DNA of 61,763 nt from Thermoproteota archaeon (GTDB lineage Archaea > Thermoproteota > Thermoprotei_A > Sulfolobales > Ignisphaeraceae), in the NCBI GenBank assembly GCA_013154235.1, contig JAADCV010000086.1:1-61763 (forward strand), in the 5' to 3' direction. Below the pieces are notes generated by a model. It had not been told where the DNA came from. It worked only from the letters and a program-made list of their open reading frames with translations, and searched no databases. Shown here piece by piece: positions 32,981-41,282 of the stretch (the first letter of the stretch is position 1; each line of letters starts with the position of its first letter). A program made the translations under genes and the position numbers.

Positions 32981-33609
32981 GCAGAGGGTTTTCCATAGAG
33001 GAGTGGAGGCCTAGAACGAGGCTAGGGATGCTGGTTAAGCAAGGTAAGATAACGTCCATCGATGAGATATTCGCTAACAACTGGCTGATAAGGGAGCCAG
33101 AGATAGTAGATGCGCTGCTGCCCGACCTCAAGCACGAGATCCTTGATATAACGCTAGTGCAGAAGATGACGGACGCTGGAAGGGTCTCAAGGTTCAGGGT
33201 TCTCGTTGTGGTTGGCAACGAGAATGGGTACGTCGGTATAGGGCTTGGCAAGGCTAGGCAGCTTAGGGTAGCTATAGAGAAGGCTATCGTAGATGCAAAG
33301 CTTAACATAATACCCGTTAGAAGAGGATGCGGAAGCTGGGAGTGTAGATGCGGAGAGCCTCACTCCGTACCGTTTAAGGTGCGTGGGAAGTGCGGCAGTG
33401 TCGAGATAGAGCTGAGGCCAGCTCCCCTGGGCACGGGGCTCGTAGCTGGTGACGTGGCTAAAACCGTTCTGAGGATGGCTGGAATTAGAGATGTTTGGAC
33501 GTGGACGCGCGGTGAGACGAGGACAACGATAAACTTCGCTAAAGCTACATTTGAAGCGCTTAGAGCTACAAACAGGTTCGTAACACCGCTTGACTGGGTT
33601 AAGAGCTGA
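32977..33609 (+). CDS. rps5: 30S ribosomal protein uS5
   Basis: The 210-residue protein has the double-stranded RNA-binding-like S5 domain ([25 protein letters not shown]), the archaeal insertion [22 protein letters not shown], and the C-terminal [22 protein letters not shown]-like segment ([13 protein letters not shown]). It guards the mRNA entry tunnel. Normal length. Confidence 0.96.
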   Translation: MSRGFSIEEWRPRTRLGMLVKQGKITSIDEIFANNWLIREPEIVDALLPDLKHEILDITLVQKMTDAGRVSRFRVLVVVGNENGYVGIGLGKARQLRVAIEKAIVDAKLNIIPVRRGCGSWECRCGEPHSVPFKVRGKCGSVEIELRPAPLGTGLVAGDVAKTVLRMAGIRDVWTWTRGETRTTINFAKATFEALRATNRFVTPLDWVKS

Positions 33610-33627
33610 GCCTAGGAGGTGATGAAT

Positions 33628-34101
33628 GTGGCGCTCTACGCAATCATCAGGCTCCGCGGTCAACCAGATACACCGCCTGACGTGAGGTATACACTAAGGC
33701 TGCTACGCCTCGTTAGAAAGCATCATTGCGTTCTCTACCCAGATAAGCCCGAGATAAGGGGGATGCTGCACAAGATTAAGGACTGGGTAACGTGGGGAGA
33801 GATAGATCGAGACACGCTGATTCTGCTGCTTAGGAAGAGAGGTAGAGTTGTTGGTGGTAAGCCTCTTACTGATGAGTACGTGAAGGAGAAGCTCAAGCTC
33901 AGCTCGATTGAGGAGCTTGCAGATAAGCTGCTATCCGGCGAGATGGAGTTCCATAAGCTAGAGCCGTACGGGATCAAGCCAGTGTTTAGGCTTCACCCTC
34001 CCAAGGGAGGGTTTAGATCTATAAAGAAGCCTTTTGGAGCTGGCGGGGATCTAGGGTATCGTGGACCAGCTATAAATGAGCTGCTCAAGAGGATGATCTA
34101 A
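33628..34101 (+). CDS. rpl30: 50S ribosomal protein uL30
   Basis: The long archaeal L30 form has LYAIIRLRGQPDTPPDVRYTLRLLRLVRKHHCVL and a C-terminal extension FRLHPPKGGFRSIKKPFGAGGDLGYRG. I choose GTG 33628 because GGAGGTG ends six bases upstream and archaeal L30 proteins start just before LYAIIR; ATG 33622 and GTG 33619 lie inside or too close to that ribosome-binding site. Confidence 0.93.
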   Translation: MALYAIIRLRGQPDTPPDVRYTLRLLRLVRKHHCVLYPDKPEIRGMLHKIKDWVTWGEIDRDTLILLLRKRGRVVGGKPLTDEYVKEKLKLSSIEELADKLLSGEMEFHKLEPYGIKPVFRLHPPKGGFRSIKKPFGAGGDLGYRGPAINELLKRMI

Positions 34102-34103
34102 CC

Positions 34104-34565
34104 ATGGTTGTGAGGAGAAAGAAGAAGAGCAGGAAGATGCATGGGTACAGAACTAGGGGCTACGGTAACGTTGGTCAGCACAGGAAGTCGGGATGTAAAG
34201 GAGGGGTAGGAGCTGCTGGAATGCATAAGCACATGTGGTCGTGGGTCATAAAATACTTCCCAGACTGGTTCGGTAAGCACGGCTTTACGCCTAGGGGCCC
34301 AGAGCACACGCCAGCTGTGACGACGATAAATGTCGGTAGGCTAAGCGAAATCGCGCAGGATCTGCTGAGGAAAGGCGAGGCTGTTAAGGAGGGTGATCTC
34401 ATTGTTATCGATACCACGAAGATGGGGATAGCTAAGGTTCTTGGATCCGGCAAGGTCACGCTTCCGCTCAAGGTAATTGCCTATAGTGTTAGCGAGAAGG
34501 CTAGGGAGAAGATAGAGGCGGCTGGAGGCAAGGTAGTTTTAGTAGGGTCTAAAGCGGCTTCCTAA
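34104..34565 (+). CDS. rpl15: 50S ribosomal protein uL15
   Basis: The 153-residue protein begins MVVRRKKKSRKMHGYRTRGYGNVGQHRKSGCKGG-like, the basic glycine-rich extension that penetrates 23S rRNA, and ends with VIAYSVSEKAREKIEAAGG. Archaeal L15 normally ends the run before SecY, as here. Two bases separate it from uL30. Confidence 0.95.
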   Translation: MVVRRKKKSRKMHGYRTRGYGNVGQHRKSGCKGGVGAAGMHKHMWSWVIKYFPDWFGKHGFTPRGPEHTPAVTTINVGRLSEIAQDLLRKGEAVKEGDLIVIDTTKMGIAKVLGSGKVTLPLKVIAYSVSEKAREKIEAAGGKVVLVGSKAAS

Positions 34566-34586
34566 GCGTTCAAGGCTCAAAAAGTC

Positions 34587-34596
34587 TTTTTATATC
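34587..34596 (+). promoter_or_regulatory. TATA box for secY
   Basis: TTTTTATATC lies 34 bases before the GTG start of secY, predicting a leader of about a dozen bases. It implies that secY and the following genes can be transcribed separately from the ribosomal operon. Confidence 0.55.
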
Positions 34597-34629
34597 TCGT
34601 CGTATCGCACAGCGCTAGGTGTATAGATA

Positions 34630-36027
34630 GTGGGGATCCTAGACTTCCTAGCGAAGCTAGGGCTTGCGATACCCTCGACGCCGAGGCCGAGGAGAAAGCA
34701 GACGCTAGGGCGCAGGCTTCTCTACACATTCTTCGTCGCAGCGATCTTCGTGGTCCTGGGTTCGGTTCCTATATACGGTATTGAGCACGCCGGTAGGCTC
34801 CCTCTATCTCCGGTAGTGAGCGTAGTCCTAGCTATGAGGCAAGGAACCCTAGCGCAGCTAGGTATAGGCCCTATAGTAACGGCTGGTCTAGTGCTGCAGA
34901 TACTCGTTGGTGCAAAGTTTCTGAAGCTTGATCTCACAAACCCTGAGGACAGGAAGAAGTTCACGCTAGCCTCGAAGGGGCTGGCGATAATATTCGCTGG
35001 TGTTGAGGCTGCTGGATTCGTGCTTAGCGGAATGTACTGGACTAACCCAGCGCTAGTGCCGCTGTGGATCAAGGCGCTTGTCTTCGCTCAGCTCGTCTGG
35101 GGATCCATACTCATAATAATGCTTGACGAGGCTGTGCAGAAGGGCTGGGGGCTAGGCAGCGGTGTTAGCCTATTCATCCTGCTTGGTGTTGCGCAGACAT
35201 TCTTCAACGACCTGTTCTCGTTCATGAAGGCTGTGCCGCCCTACCTACCTTACACTAGCCACCGCGAGGTCTTCGGCTTGATACCATACATAGTGTACAG
35301 CGCGATCAACGGCACTATCAACTGGTGGTACGTGTTTGCCGAGAGGATGGCGTATGGGTACCCGTCGATACTCGGGTTCATAGTCACTATAGTGATAATA
35401 GTGATCCTGACGTACCTAACAGTCTCTAGAATACAGGTGCCGATAACGAGCCCTAGGCTCAGAGGCATAAGAACTAGGATCCCCCTCCAGCTCCTCTACG
35501 TGACTAACATACCGGTGCTGCTAACCAGCATACTCCTCTCCGACATAATGCTCTTCGCAACGCTTGCCCAGGGAGCTATAGGGTACCAGACGGCGCTCAT
35601 GATAAGAAGATTCCTGAGCCCTCCAGTGGTCTTCGCGTTCATATACGAGCCTATCAGGGCGCTTGTATACACAGCGCTGTTCCTAGGGCTAAGCATACTC
35701 TTCGGGCTGATCTGGATCGAGATAGCTGGGCTTAACCCAGAGGCGCAGGCTGAGAACCTAGTTAAGTCAGGTCTAGAGATTCCGGGTATGAGGCGCAACC
35801 CAAAGATCCTAGCTAACTACCTAGCTAGATATATCTACCCACTAACGGTATTCAGCTCGATTGTCGTCGCCGTAATCGCGCTAGTGGGCAACGTGCTAGG
35901 AACATATGGAACCGGGACGGGCCTACTGCTAGCGATAGGGATACTGTACAACTACTACCAGCTGATGATATACGAGAGAACGCTGCAGATGTACCCAGCG
36001 CTAAAGAGGTTCCTAGGAGAGGAGTGA
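34630..36027 (+). CDS. secY: Preprotein translocase subunit SecY
   Basis: The 465-residue protein has ten hydrophobic segments, RRKQTLGRRLLYTFFVAAIFVVLGSVPIYGI-like first helix, a plug region, KGWGLGSGVSLFI, SPRLRGIRTRIPLQLLY in the cytoplasmic loop and PGMRRNPKILANYLARYIYPLTVF before the last helices, all typical of Sec61alpha/SecY. It forms the protein-conducting channel with SecE and SecG/Sbh. GTG start. It overlaps the next gene by four bases. Confidence 0.96.
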   Translation: MGILDFLAKLGLAIPSTPRPRRKQTLGRRLLYTFFVAAIFVVLGSVPIYGIEHAGRLPLSPVVSVVLAMRQGTLAQLGIGPIVTAGLVLQILVGAKFLKLDLTNPEDRKKFTLASKGLAIIFAGVEAAGFVLSGMYWTNPALVPLWIKALVFAQLVWGSILIIMLDEAVQKGWGLGSGVSLFILLGVAQTFFNDLFSFMKAVPPYLPYTSHREVFGLIPYIVYSAINGTINWWYVFAERMAYGYPSILGFIVTIVIIVILTYLTVSRIQVPITSPRLRGIRTRIPLQLLYVTNIPVLLTSILLSDIMLFATLAQGAIGYQTALMIRRFLSPPVVFAFIYEPIRALVYTALFLGLSILFGLIWIEIAGLNPEAQAENLVKSGLEIPGMRRNPKILANYLARYIYPLTVFSSIVVAVIALVGNVLGTYGTGTGLLLAIGILYNYYQLMIYERTLQMYPALKRFLGEE

Positions 36028-36509
36028 TGAGCCTGCTAAAGACACTGGTGCTGGTCTATGTCGCTATAGGTGTTTTACTTAACTACGCCGTTCTGCGATC
36101 CGTTCCCAAAATCCTCTCTAGGTACAGGATAGCTGAGGAAAGCAGGGTTGTAGAGAAGGTTGTTAGAAAGGCTAAGGTTAGCAAGAAGAAGCAGAAGATA
36201 GCGCAGTACCGAGTTAAGACATTCAGGAGCAAGGTGTTTAGAGCTAACTTCATTCAGATGATGCTACCTCTCCTAGTCTTCATGGCTGCGGTGGGAATAA
36301 GCTACCTCATATCGTGGATAGCCATGCCTAAGCTGGTAGCCATGGGCGCGATACCGCTCGTAGGCGCATGCATAGCTCCACCCCCGCTCGAGATCCCCCT
36401 TGGGCTGAACGCGTGTAGCTCGAGCATAGTGTGGATACAGTTCATGATATTCCTGATATTCTCGCCGTGGTACTCAGCAACTATAAGGAGGATACTGAAG
36501 ACGCAGTAA
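36024..36509 (+). CDS. EMC3/TMCO1-family (DUF106) YidC-like membrane protein
   Basis: The 161-residue protein has three hydrophobic segments: an N-terminal helix (LVLVYVAIGVLLNYAVL), then a basic coiled region (VEKVVRKAKVSKKKQK), a helix pair LPLLVFMAAVGISYLISWI and a C-terminal IQFMIFLIFSPWYSATI. This is the archaeal YidC/Oxa1-like DUF106 family, which inserts membrane proteins next to SecY. Its position directly after secY supports the call. The adk gene that often lies between secY and this gene is absent here. Confidence 0.85.
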   Translation: MMSLLKTLVLVYVAIGVLLNYAVLRSVPKILSRYRIAEESRVVEKVVRKAKVSKKKQKIAQYRVKTFRSKVFRANFIQMMLPLLVFMAAVGISYLISWIAMPKLVAMGAIPLVGACIAPPPLEIPLGLNACSSSIVWIQFMIFLIFSPWYSATIRRILKTQ

Positions 36510-36565
36510 GATCAGCAAAGCCTTTTAGCCCATACCTTCTCCGATCTAGGCTTAGGTGAAGCACT

Positions 36566-36844
36566 GTGGTAAGACCGATGTATAGATCGAGATCGCTGAA
36601 GAGAGTCGTTAGGAGGACCCCGGGAGGTAGGACTGTTGTTCACTACGAGCGCAGGAAGAACACGGTGATGAGGTGCGGTAGGTGCGGAGCACCGCTATCG
36701 GGAGTGCCAATAAAGGACTCCGAGCGTCGTAAGCTGCCTCGCACTGCAAAGAGGCCTGAGAGAATGTTTGGTGGAGTGCTGTGCCCTAAGTGCCTGCGCG
36801 AGGTACTTAAGGAGTACGTGAGGAAGTCCATCGTTGGCAAGTAG
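36566..36844 (+). CDS. rpl34e: 50S ribosomal protein eL34
   Basis: The 92-residue protein has [25 protein letters not shown], a [12 protein letters not shown] zinc pair and a second CPKC pair, as in archaeal L34e. The GTG start has TTAGGTGAAG upstream. It overlaps the cytidylate kinase gene by 11 bases. Confidence 0.95.
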   Translation: MVRPMYRSRSLKRVVRRTPGGRTVVHYERRKNTVMRCGRCGAPLSGVPIKDSERRKLPRTAKRPERMFGGVLCPKCLREVLKEYVRKSIVGK

Positions 36845-37400
36845 CTCCAAAAGGGGTGTTGTAGTAGCAGTTAGCGGGCCTCCCGGAAGCGGAAAGACTA
36901 CTGTTGCTAAGCTTCTTGCTAAGCGCCTCAACCTGAGATACGTCTCTATAGGCCAGCTCTTTCGCGAGCTAGCCAAGATGAAAGGCATAGACATTCTCCA
37001 GCTCTCGAGGATCGCAGAGAAGGATCATAGCATTGATAGGGAGCTGGATAACCTTGCTAGGCTAGAGGCTGAGAAGGGTAACGTGGTTATAGATGGCCAC
37101 ATCTCTGCCTGGATAGTTAGGGATCTCGCTGATCTGTGCGTAGGGATTGTAGCCCCGTTCAGCGTGAGGGTGCAGAGGATTGCGCAGAGGGATGGAAGAC
37201 CTTTGGATGAGGTTGAGAGGGAGACTAGGGCTAGGGAGGAGAGCGAGGCAAAGAGGTTCCGAGAGATCTACGGTATAGACGTTAGGGACACAACGATCTT
37301 CGACGTCATCCTGAATAGCGCTTACTTCGCTCCCGAGCAGATAGTCAGCATAGTTATCAAGGCTCTCGAGGAGAAGCTCCAGAGACGATCCGCTTATTAA
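36834..37400 (+). CDS. cmk: Cytidylate kinase
   Basis: The 188-residue protein has a P-loop [17 protein letters not shown] (about residues 13-22), [12 protein letters not shown] and a lid-like [24 protein letters not shown]. It phosphorylates CMP/dCMP. The L34e-Cmk-L14e-Cbf5 order is conserved in archaea and supports this over adenylate kinase. TTG start within the end of L34e. Confidence 0.9.
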   Translation: MASSSKRGVVVAVSGPPGSGKTTVAKLLAKRLNLRYVSIGQLFRELAKMKGIDILQLSRIAEKDHSIDRELDNLARLEAEKGNVVIDGHISAWIVRDLADLCVGIVAPFSVRVQRIAQRDGRPLDEVERETRAREESEAKRFREIYGIDVRDTTIFDVILNSAYFAPEQIVSIVIKALEEKLQRRSAY

Positions 37401-37437
37401 TCCTTCCGACTAGGCATAGATCCGCGGGGTAGCGACG

Positions 37438-37746
37438 ATGCCCGCTATAGAGGTAGGTAGGATCTGCGTTAAGGTGGCTGGAAGGGAGGCCGGTAGGAAG
37501 TGCGTTATAGTGGATATAATAGACGAGAACTTCGTCCTCGTCACCGGACCCAAGAGCCTCACGGGAGTCAAGAGGAGGAGGTGCAACATAAACCACCTCG
37601 AGCCTACAGATAAGAAGGTGGATATACCTAAGGGAGCCTCAGACGAGGAGGTGCTGAAAGCTATAGAGAGCGCGGGTCTAGCAGACTTCATGCGTGAGAG
37701 AGTAAAGATACCGACAACTCCGCTACTCTTCGTCAAGAGGACTTAG
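37438..37746 (+). CDS. rpl14e: 50S ribosomal protein eL14
   Basis: The 102-residue protein has the KOW-like [35 protein letters not shown]-type start of L14e and [20 protein letters not shown]. Typical short archaeal form, placed between cmk and cbf5 as usual. Confidence 0.95.
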   Translation: MPAIEVGRICVKVAGREAGRKCVIVDIIDENFVLVTGPKSLTGVKRRRCNINHLEPTDKKVDIPKGASDEEVLKAIESAGLADFMRERVKIPTTPLLFVKRT

Positions 37747-37809
37747 CTACAGCTTTTGAATCCGTTAAAATATCCCTAAAGCTAAAGCTTGTTTCTAAGG
37801 TAGGGAGCT

Positions 37810-38898
37810 TTGTCTCAGGACCCTACGAAGAAGGGGCTAGAGTTCCTCGAGTGGCTAGATCGCTTCGGCGGAGTTAAGAGAAGGTGGCTCGTTAAGAGCG
37901 ACGAGCCTACAGATCCTAAGTATGGCTGTGTACCCAGCGAGAGACCTATCGATGAGGCTATAAGAAAGGGGATGCTCGTGATAGATAAGCCGCCGGGGCC
38001 AACAAGCCATGAGGTTGTAGCGTGGATAAAGAGAATGTTCAACGTTGAGAAAGCTGGGCACGGAGGAACCCTAGAGCCCAGCTCCCTCTAGACCTAGGGG
38101 GCTGGGCGGGGAGATCCTAAGGTTACGGGTGTGCTACCAGTAGCTCTAGCTAGCTCAACGAAGCTCATAGGCTTGGTCATGCACTCGGTTAAGGAGTACA
38201 TCGCCCTCATGGAGCTTCACCGCGAGGTTCCTAGGGAGCGAGTTGAGGAGGTGCTCCGCAAGTTCGTTGGGAAGATCTATCAGAGGCCACCGCTACGCTC
38301 TTCTGTCAAGAGGACTCTGCGCGTTAGAGAAGTGTACGAGATAGAGATTCTGGAGATGGAGGGTAGGCACGTGCTATTTAGGGTAAGGTGCCAGTCCGGT
38401 ACCTACATAAGGAAGATATGCCATGACGCAGGGCTCATACTTGGAGTAGAAGCGCATATGAGAGAGCTTAGACGCATTGCAACAGCGCACTTCCGCGAGG
38501 AGCACGCTGTTAGGCTGCAGGAGGTTTCCGAGGCGCTCTACATATGGAGAGAGCTTGGCGATGAGAGCTTCCTGCGAAAGATACTCTTTCCAGCTGAAGT
38601 CATTGTCGCGTACCTACCCAAAGTCGTTGTTAAGGATGGGGCTGTAGACGCTATTGCTCACGGTGCGCAGCTAGCTGTTCCAGGTATTGCGAGGCTCCAC
38701 GAGGGGATAGCCAAGGGAGATCTTGTAGCGATATTCACACTTAAGGGAGAGCTGGTGGCGCTGGGCAGAGCCCAGATGAGTAGTGAAGAGATTATGAGCT
38801 CCGAGAGAGGGATAGCTGTAGCGCCTACGCGCGTATTCATGGAGCCAGGTAGATACCCGCGGATGTGGAGAAGGAAGAAGCAGGGTGAGAAGAGTTGA
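37810..38898 (+). CDS. cbf5: H/ACA pseudouridine synthase Cbf5, interrupted by a 39-base archaeal intron
   Basis: Exons 37810-38074 and 38114-38898 join to a 349-residue protein. Without splicing the first frame stops at 38091; after splicing the catalytic motif becomes GHGGTLDPKVTGVLPVAL. The intron splits the codon of the catalytic aspartate (residue 89) after its first base, so unspliced mRNA cannot give an active enzyme. Later features are KEYIALMELH, QRPPLRSSVKR, CQSGTYIRKICHDAG and a C-terminal PUA domain (KVVVKDGAVDAIAHGAQL). Cbf5 acts with Nop10, Gar1 and L7Ae on H/ACA guides. Introns at this gene are known in several crenarchaea. TTG start. Confidence 0.93.
38075..38113 (+). other. 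Bulge-helix-bulge intron in cbf5
   Basis: The 39-base intron folds into GCCCAGC/GCTGGGC (38076-38082 with 38101-38107), extended by TCCC/GGGG. At the exon boundary CCCT (38069-38072) pairs with GGGG (38108-38111), flanked by identical three-base bulges AGA at 38073-38075 and 38112-38114; cutting each bulge after its second base gives exactly the 39-base removal. This is a canonical substrate of the archaeal splicing endonuclease, followed by RtcB ligation. The exon-side helix is weaker than canonical. Confidence 0.92.
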
Positions 38899-39485
38899 AG
38901 CACTACTACAGCGGGAGGAGAAGGGGGCTCTACCAACTCATATCCGACTTTGTACGCGGGGTAACAGTGGAGTTCGAGGTAGCCCCAGGGCTATTCTCTT
39001 ACGAGGAGATAGACTTCGGAACGAGGCTACTCATAGAGCACGCCCAGATACCCCCCGAGGGGACGGTGCTCGATATGGGCTGCGGCTACGGAGCCATAGG
39101 GATAACGCTAGCTAAGCTCAATCCTAGGCTGAGGGTGTATATGGTGGACATAAACCGGGATGCCGTAAAGCTAGCTAGGAGAAACGCTAGGAGAAACAGA
39201 GTCGAGAATCGTGTAACAGTGCTATGCGGGGACCTATACGAGCCCGTGAAGGGAATGAAGTTTGACGCTATATACAGCAACCCCCCTCTAGCTGCCGGCA
39301 TGGATACGGTTCTCAGGATAGTGGAGGAGGCACCGAACCACCTAAAGAATGGAGGAACGCTGCAGGTAGTTGTCCGCAAGGGTGCAGAGACAGTTAGGAA
39401 AGCTATGGAGAGAACCTTTGGAAACGTTAGGAAGCTAGCTGCGAAGAGAGGGTACAGGGTTCTACTCTCGATTCTTGAAGGATAG
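38895..39485 (+). CDS. RsmC-like class I methyltransferase
   Basis: The 196-residue protein has FSYEEIDFGTRLLIE, motif I VLDMGCGYGAIGI and the catalytic NPPL motif (YSNPPLAAG), typical of N2-guanine methyltransferases of the RsmC/RlmG group acting on rRNA. It starts at TTG inside the end of cbf5 (four-base overlap), so RNA-modifying enzymes are coupled. The exact rRNA site is not predictable. Confidence 0.85.
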   Translation: MKHYYSGRRRGLYQLISDFVRGVTVEFEVAPGLFSYEEIDFGTRLLIEHAQIPPEGTVLDMGCGYGAIGITLAKLNPRLRVYMVDINRDAVKLARRNARRNRVENRVTVLCGDLYEPVKGMKFDAIYSNPPLAAGMDTVLRIVEEAPNHLKNGGTLQVVVRKGAETVRKAMERTFGNVRKLAAKRGYRVLLSILEG

Positions 39486-39534
39486 CTACAGAGCCTAACA
39501 CTCTAAACCCCTAACACTAAGGCAGTATGTAGGT

Positions 39535-39623
39535 GCCGGGGTGCCCGAGCGGCCTAAGGGGCCGGCCTTGAGAGCCGGTGGGGCAACGGCCCCGCGCGGG
39601 TTCAAATCCCGCCCCCGGCGCCA
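39535..39623 (+). tRNA. trnS: tRNA-Ser (anticodon UGA)
   Basis: Acceptor stem GCCGGGG (39535-39541) pairs with CCCCGGC (39613-39619), discriminator G at 39620 and encoded CCA at 39621-39623. The anticodon stem CCGGC/GCCGG encloses loop CTTGAGA with anticodon TGA at 39569-39571, reading UCA serine codons. The long variable arm (TGGGGCAACGGCCCC) confirms the serine type. T arm is CGGGTTCAAATCCCG. No intron. Confidence 0.96.
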
Positions 39624-39964
39624 GCATCAACGCAAACTCTTGCTGTGTCCTAACCTCTATTCTTGGTAGTATCCAATCTGCAGAAACAGGAATCATTCTG
39701 GCTTAAATCTGCTCTAACACCCCTACGTGTACAGGTAACGTGCTTAAATGCTCTAGCATAAGCTTCTTTATAGGTAACATAGCAACATAAATCCTTATTT
39801 ATATGAGTGTAATTGTTCTGAGCATCAATATACAAAATAACTATCGTACAAATTTTTGCAATGATTCCCTTTAATTATAATCAATTTCTTGTGCACAAAA
39901 GCTCATATTTTGACATAATTACATTTAGCACGCGTATGAGGGTACGTTGCGAGGGTGATGGGGT
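39624..39964 (+). promoter_or_regulatory. AT-rich leader/control region of the ammonium transporter gene
   Basis: These 340 bases have no convincing gene and are clearly richer in A+T than their surroundings. A 61-codon minus-strand frame (39650-39835) has no ribosome-binding site and odd composition. A TATA-like TTTAATTATAATC (39870-39881) lies just before a perfect ten-base palindrome TTGTGCACAA (39889-39898), which would sit between TATA box and transcription start, a usual repressor position. A second AT-rich core (CATAATTACATTTAG) is nearer to the ATG. Nitrogen-responsive control of the transporter is a reasonable inference. Confidence 0.45.
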
Positions 39965-41173
39965 ATGACCTTCATAAGCCCCGGAAACACAGCATTCGTG
40001 CTGCTCTCGGCAGCTCTAGTAATGATAATGACGCCAGGGCTAGGGTTCTTCTACGGAGGCTTGGTGGGTAGGAGGAACGCGCTTACGATACTGATGGAGT
40101 CGTTCTTCTCGCTAGGGTGGGTAACGATACTCTGGGTGCTGTTCGGATTCTCGCTAGCGTTTGGACCAGATGTAGCTGGACTGATAGGAGGCCCGAAGTA
40201 CTTCTTCCTGAACCACATATTCGAGAAGACTACCATGGCTGCATTCCACGGGCCTCTCTACGCGTTCGTAATGTTCCAGCTGATGTTCGCGGTGATAACG
40301 CCAGCGCTGATAACGGGAGCGTTCGCCAACAAGATGAGGTTCAAGGCGTGGATAGCGTTCCTAACGCTCTGGTCGTTCCTCGTCTACTTCCCGGTAGCCC
40401 ACTGGTTGTGGGGAGGAGGCTTCCTAGAGAAGTGGGGGTGCGAGGACTTCGCTGGAGGAATAGTCGTTCACGCTACAGCTGGGTTCTCAGCGCTAGCAGC
40501 AGCGCTGTGGTTCGGAGCGACTAGAAAGTTTAAGAATAGACCACACAACCTGATGTGGGTAGCTCTCGGAACAGCCCTGCTGTGGTTCGGATGGTTCGGA
40601 TTCAACGCTGGTAGCGCCCTTAGGGCTGGAGGCGATGCAGCAATAGCCTTTACGAACACGCAGATAGCTGCTGCCTTTGCAGCAGTAACGTGGGTTCTGC
40701 TGGATGCTGCTAGAGGAGGCAAGATTAGCGCGACAGGTTTCTGCACCGGAGCTATCGCCGGTCTAGCAACTGTAACGCCTACTGCAGGCTACATAACTCC
40801 CCAGTCAGCGATGATCGTAGGCATAGTTGCTGCACTAGCTTGCTACGCAGCAGTATCGTACAAGAACAAGAAGGGCTGGGACGACGTGCTGGACGTGTGG
40901 GGAGTGCACGGAATCGGTGGCTTCACTGGAATACTGCTCCTAGGCATATTCGGCACCAGCAGCGTGCTCGGCGAGAACGGGCTTCTGTACGGGAACCCGA
41001 TGTTCTTCGTGAAGGAGCTGACAGCAGCGTGCCTCTGCTCAGCGTACAGCTTCGCAGTGACCCTATTCATACTGTGGCTCATATCGAGGTTCATGGAGGT
41101 CAAGATACCTGAGGAGCAGATGGAGAAAGGAATAGACGAGATCGAGCTAGGCGAGGTAGCTTACCCCGGATGA
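39965..41173 (+). CDS. amt: Ammonium transporter Amt
   Basis: The 402-residue protein has eleven hydrophobic segments and the Amt/Rh pore residues: FQLMFAVITPAL near 104-115, the twin histidines H169 (GIVVHATAGFSAL) and H315 (WGVHGIGG), and FGFNAGSAL near 211-219. It conducts ammonium into the cell. No GlnK-type PII gene lies next to it, unlike most archaeal amt loci. It has an unusually AT-rich upstream control region. The C-terminal cytoplasmic tail (ISRFMEVKIPEEQMEKGIDEIELG) is normal. Confidence 0.96.
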   Translation: MTFISPGNTAFVLLSAALVMIMTPGLGFFYGGLVGRRNALTILMESFFSLGWVTILWVLFGFSLAFGPDVAGLIGGPKYFFLNHIFEKTTMAAFHGPLYAFVMFQLMFAVITPALITGAFANKMRFKAWIAFLTLWSFLVYFPVAHWLWGGGFLEKWGCEDFAGGIVVHATAGFSALAAALWFGATRKFKNRPHNLMWVALGTALLWFGWFGFNAGSALRAGGDAAIAFTNTQIAAAFAAVTWVLLDAARGGKISATGFCTGAIAGLATVTPTAGYITPQSAMIVGIVAALACYAAVSYKNKKGWDDVLDVWGVHGIGGFTGILLLGIFGTSSVLGENGLLYGNPMFFVKELTAACLCSAYSFAVTLFILWLISRFMEVKIPEEQMEKGIDEIELGEVAYPG

Positions 41174-41215
41174 ACTCGCTGCAAGTCTTTTAGCGCAAAA
41201 ATCTTTTCTTACGCT

Positions 41216-41282
41216 CCTAGGTCAGCGCAAATCGGCTTCATCACGAATCAGTAGAAGGGGTTTGTCATCAGCCCCTAGGGCT
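41216..41282 (-). ncRNA. Box C/D sRNA overlapping the 3' end of the AIM24-family gene
   Basis: On the minus strand: C CTGATGA (41271-41265), 13-base guide, D' CTGA (41251-41248), 3-base spacer, C' GTGATGA (41244-41238), 12-base guide, D CTGA (41225-41222). The flanks CCTAGG on both sides can pair as a six-base terminal stem. The D' guide contains ACCCCUUCU, complementary to AGAAGGGGU, and the D guide AGCCGAUUUGCG is complementary to CGCAAAUCGGCU; both resemble archaeal 23S rRNA segments as I remember them. Box C contains the TGA stop codon of the AIM24-family gene, so the sRNA is probably released from that mRNA. Confidence 0.82.

Noticed and set aside
38131-38898. A separate gene starting at 38131 downstream of a truncated cbf5
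   Set aside because: Removing the 39-base bulge-helix-bulge intron restores the exact catalytic motif and one frame, so the two frames are one spliced gene.
39650-39835. 61-residue minus-strand ORF between tRNA-Ser and amt
   Set aside because: No ribosome-binding site, biased composition from AT-rich DNA, and it lies in the control region of amt.
39535-39964. Integrated element attached at tRNA-Ser
   Set aside because: No repeated copy of the tRNA 3' end, no integrase and no phage or plasmid genes in the window.
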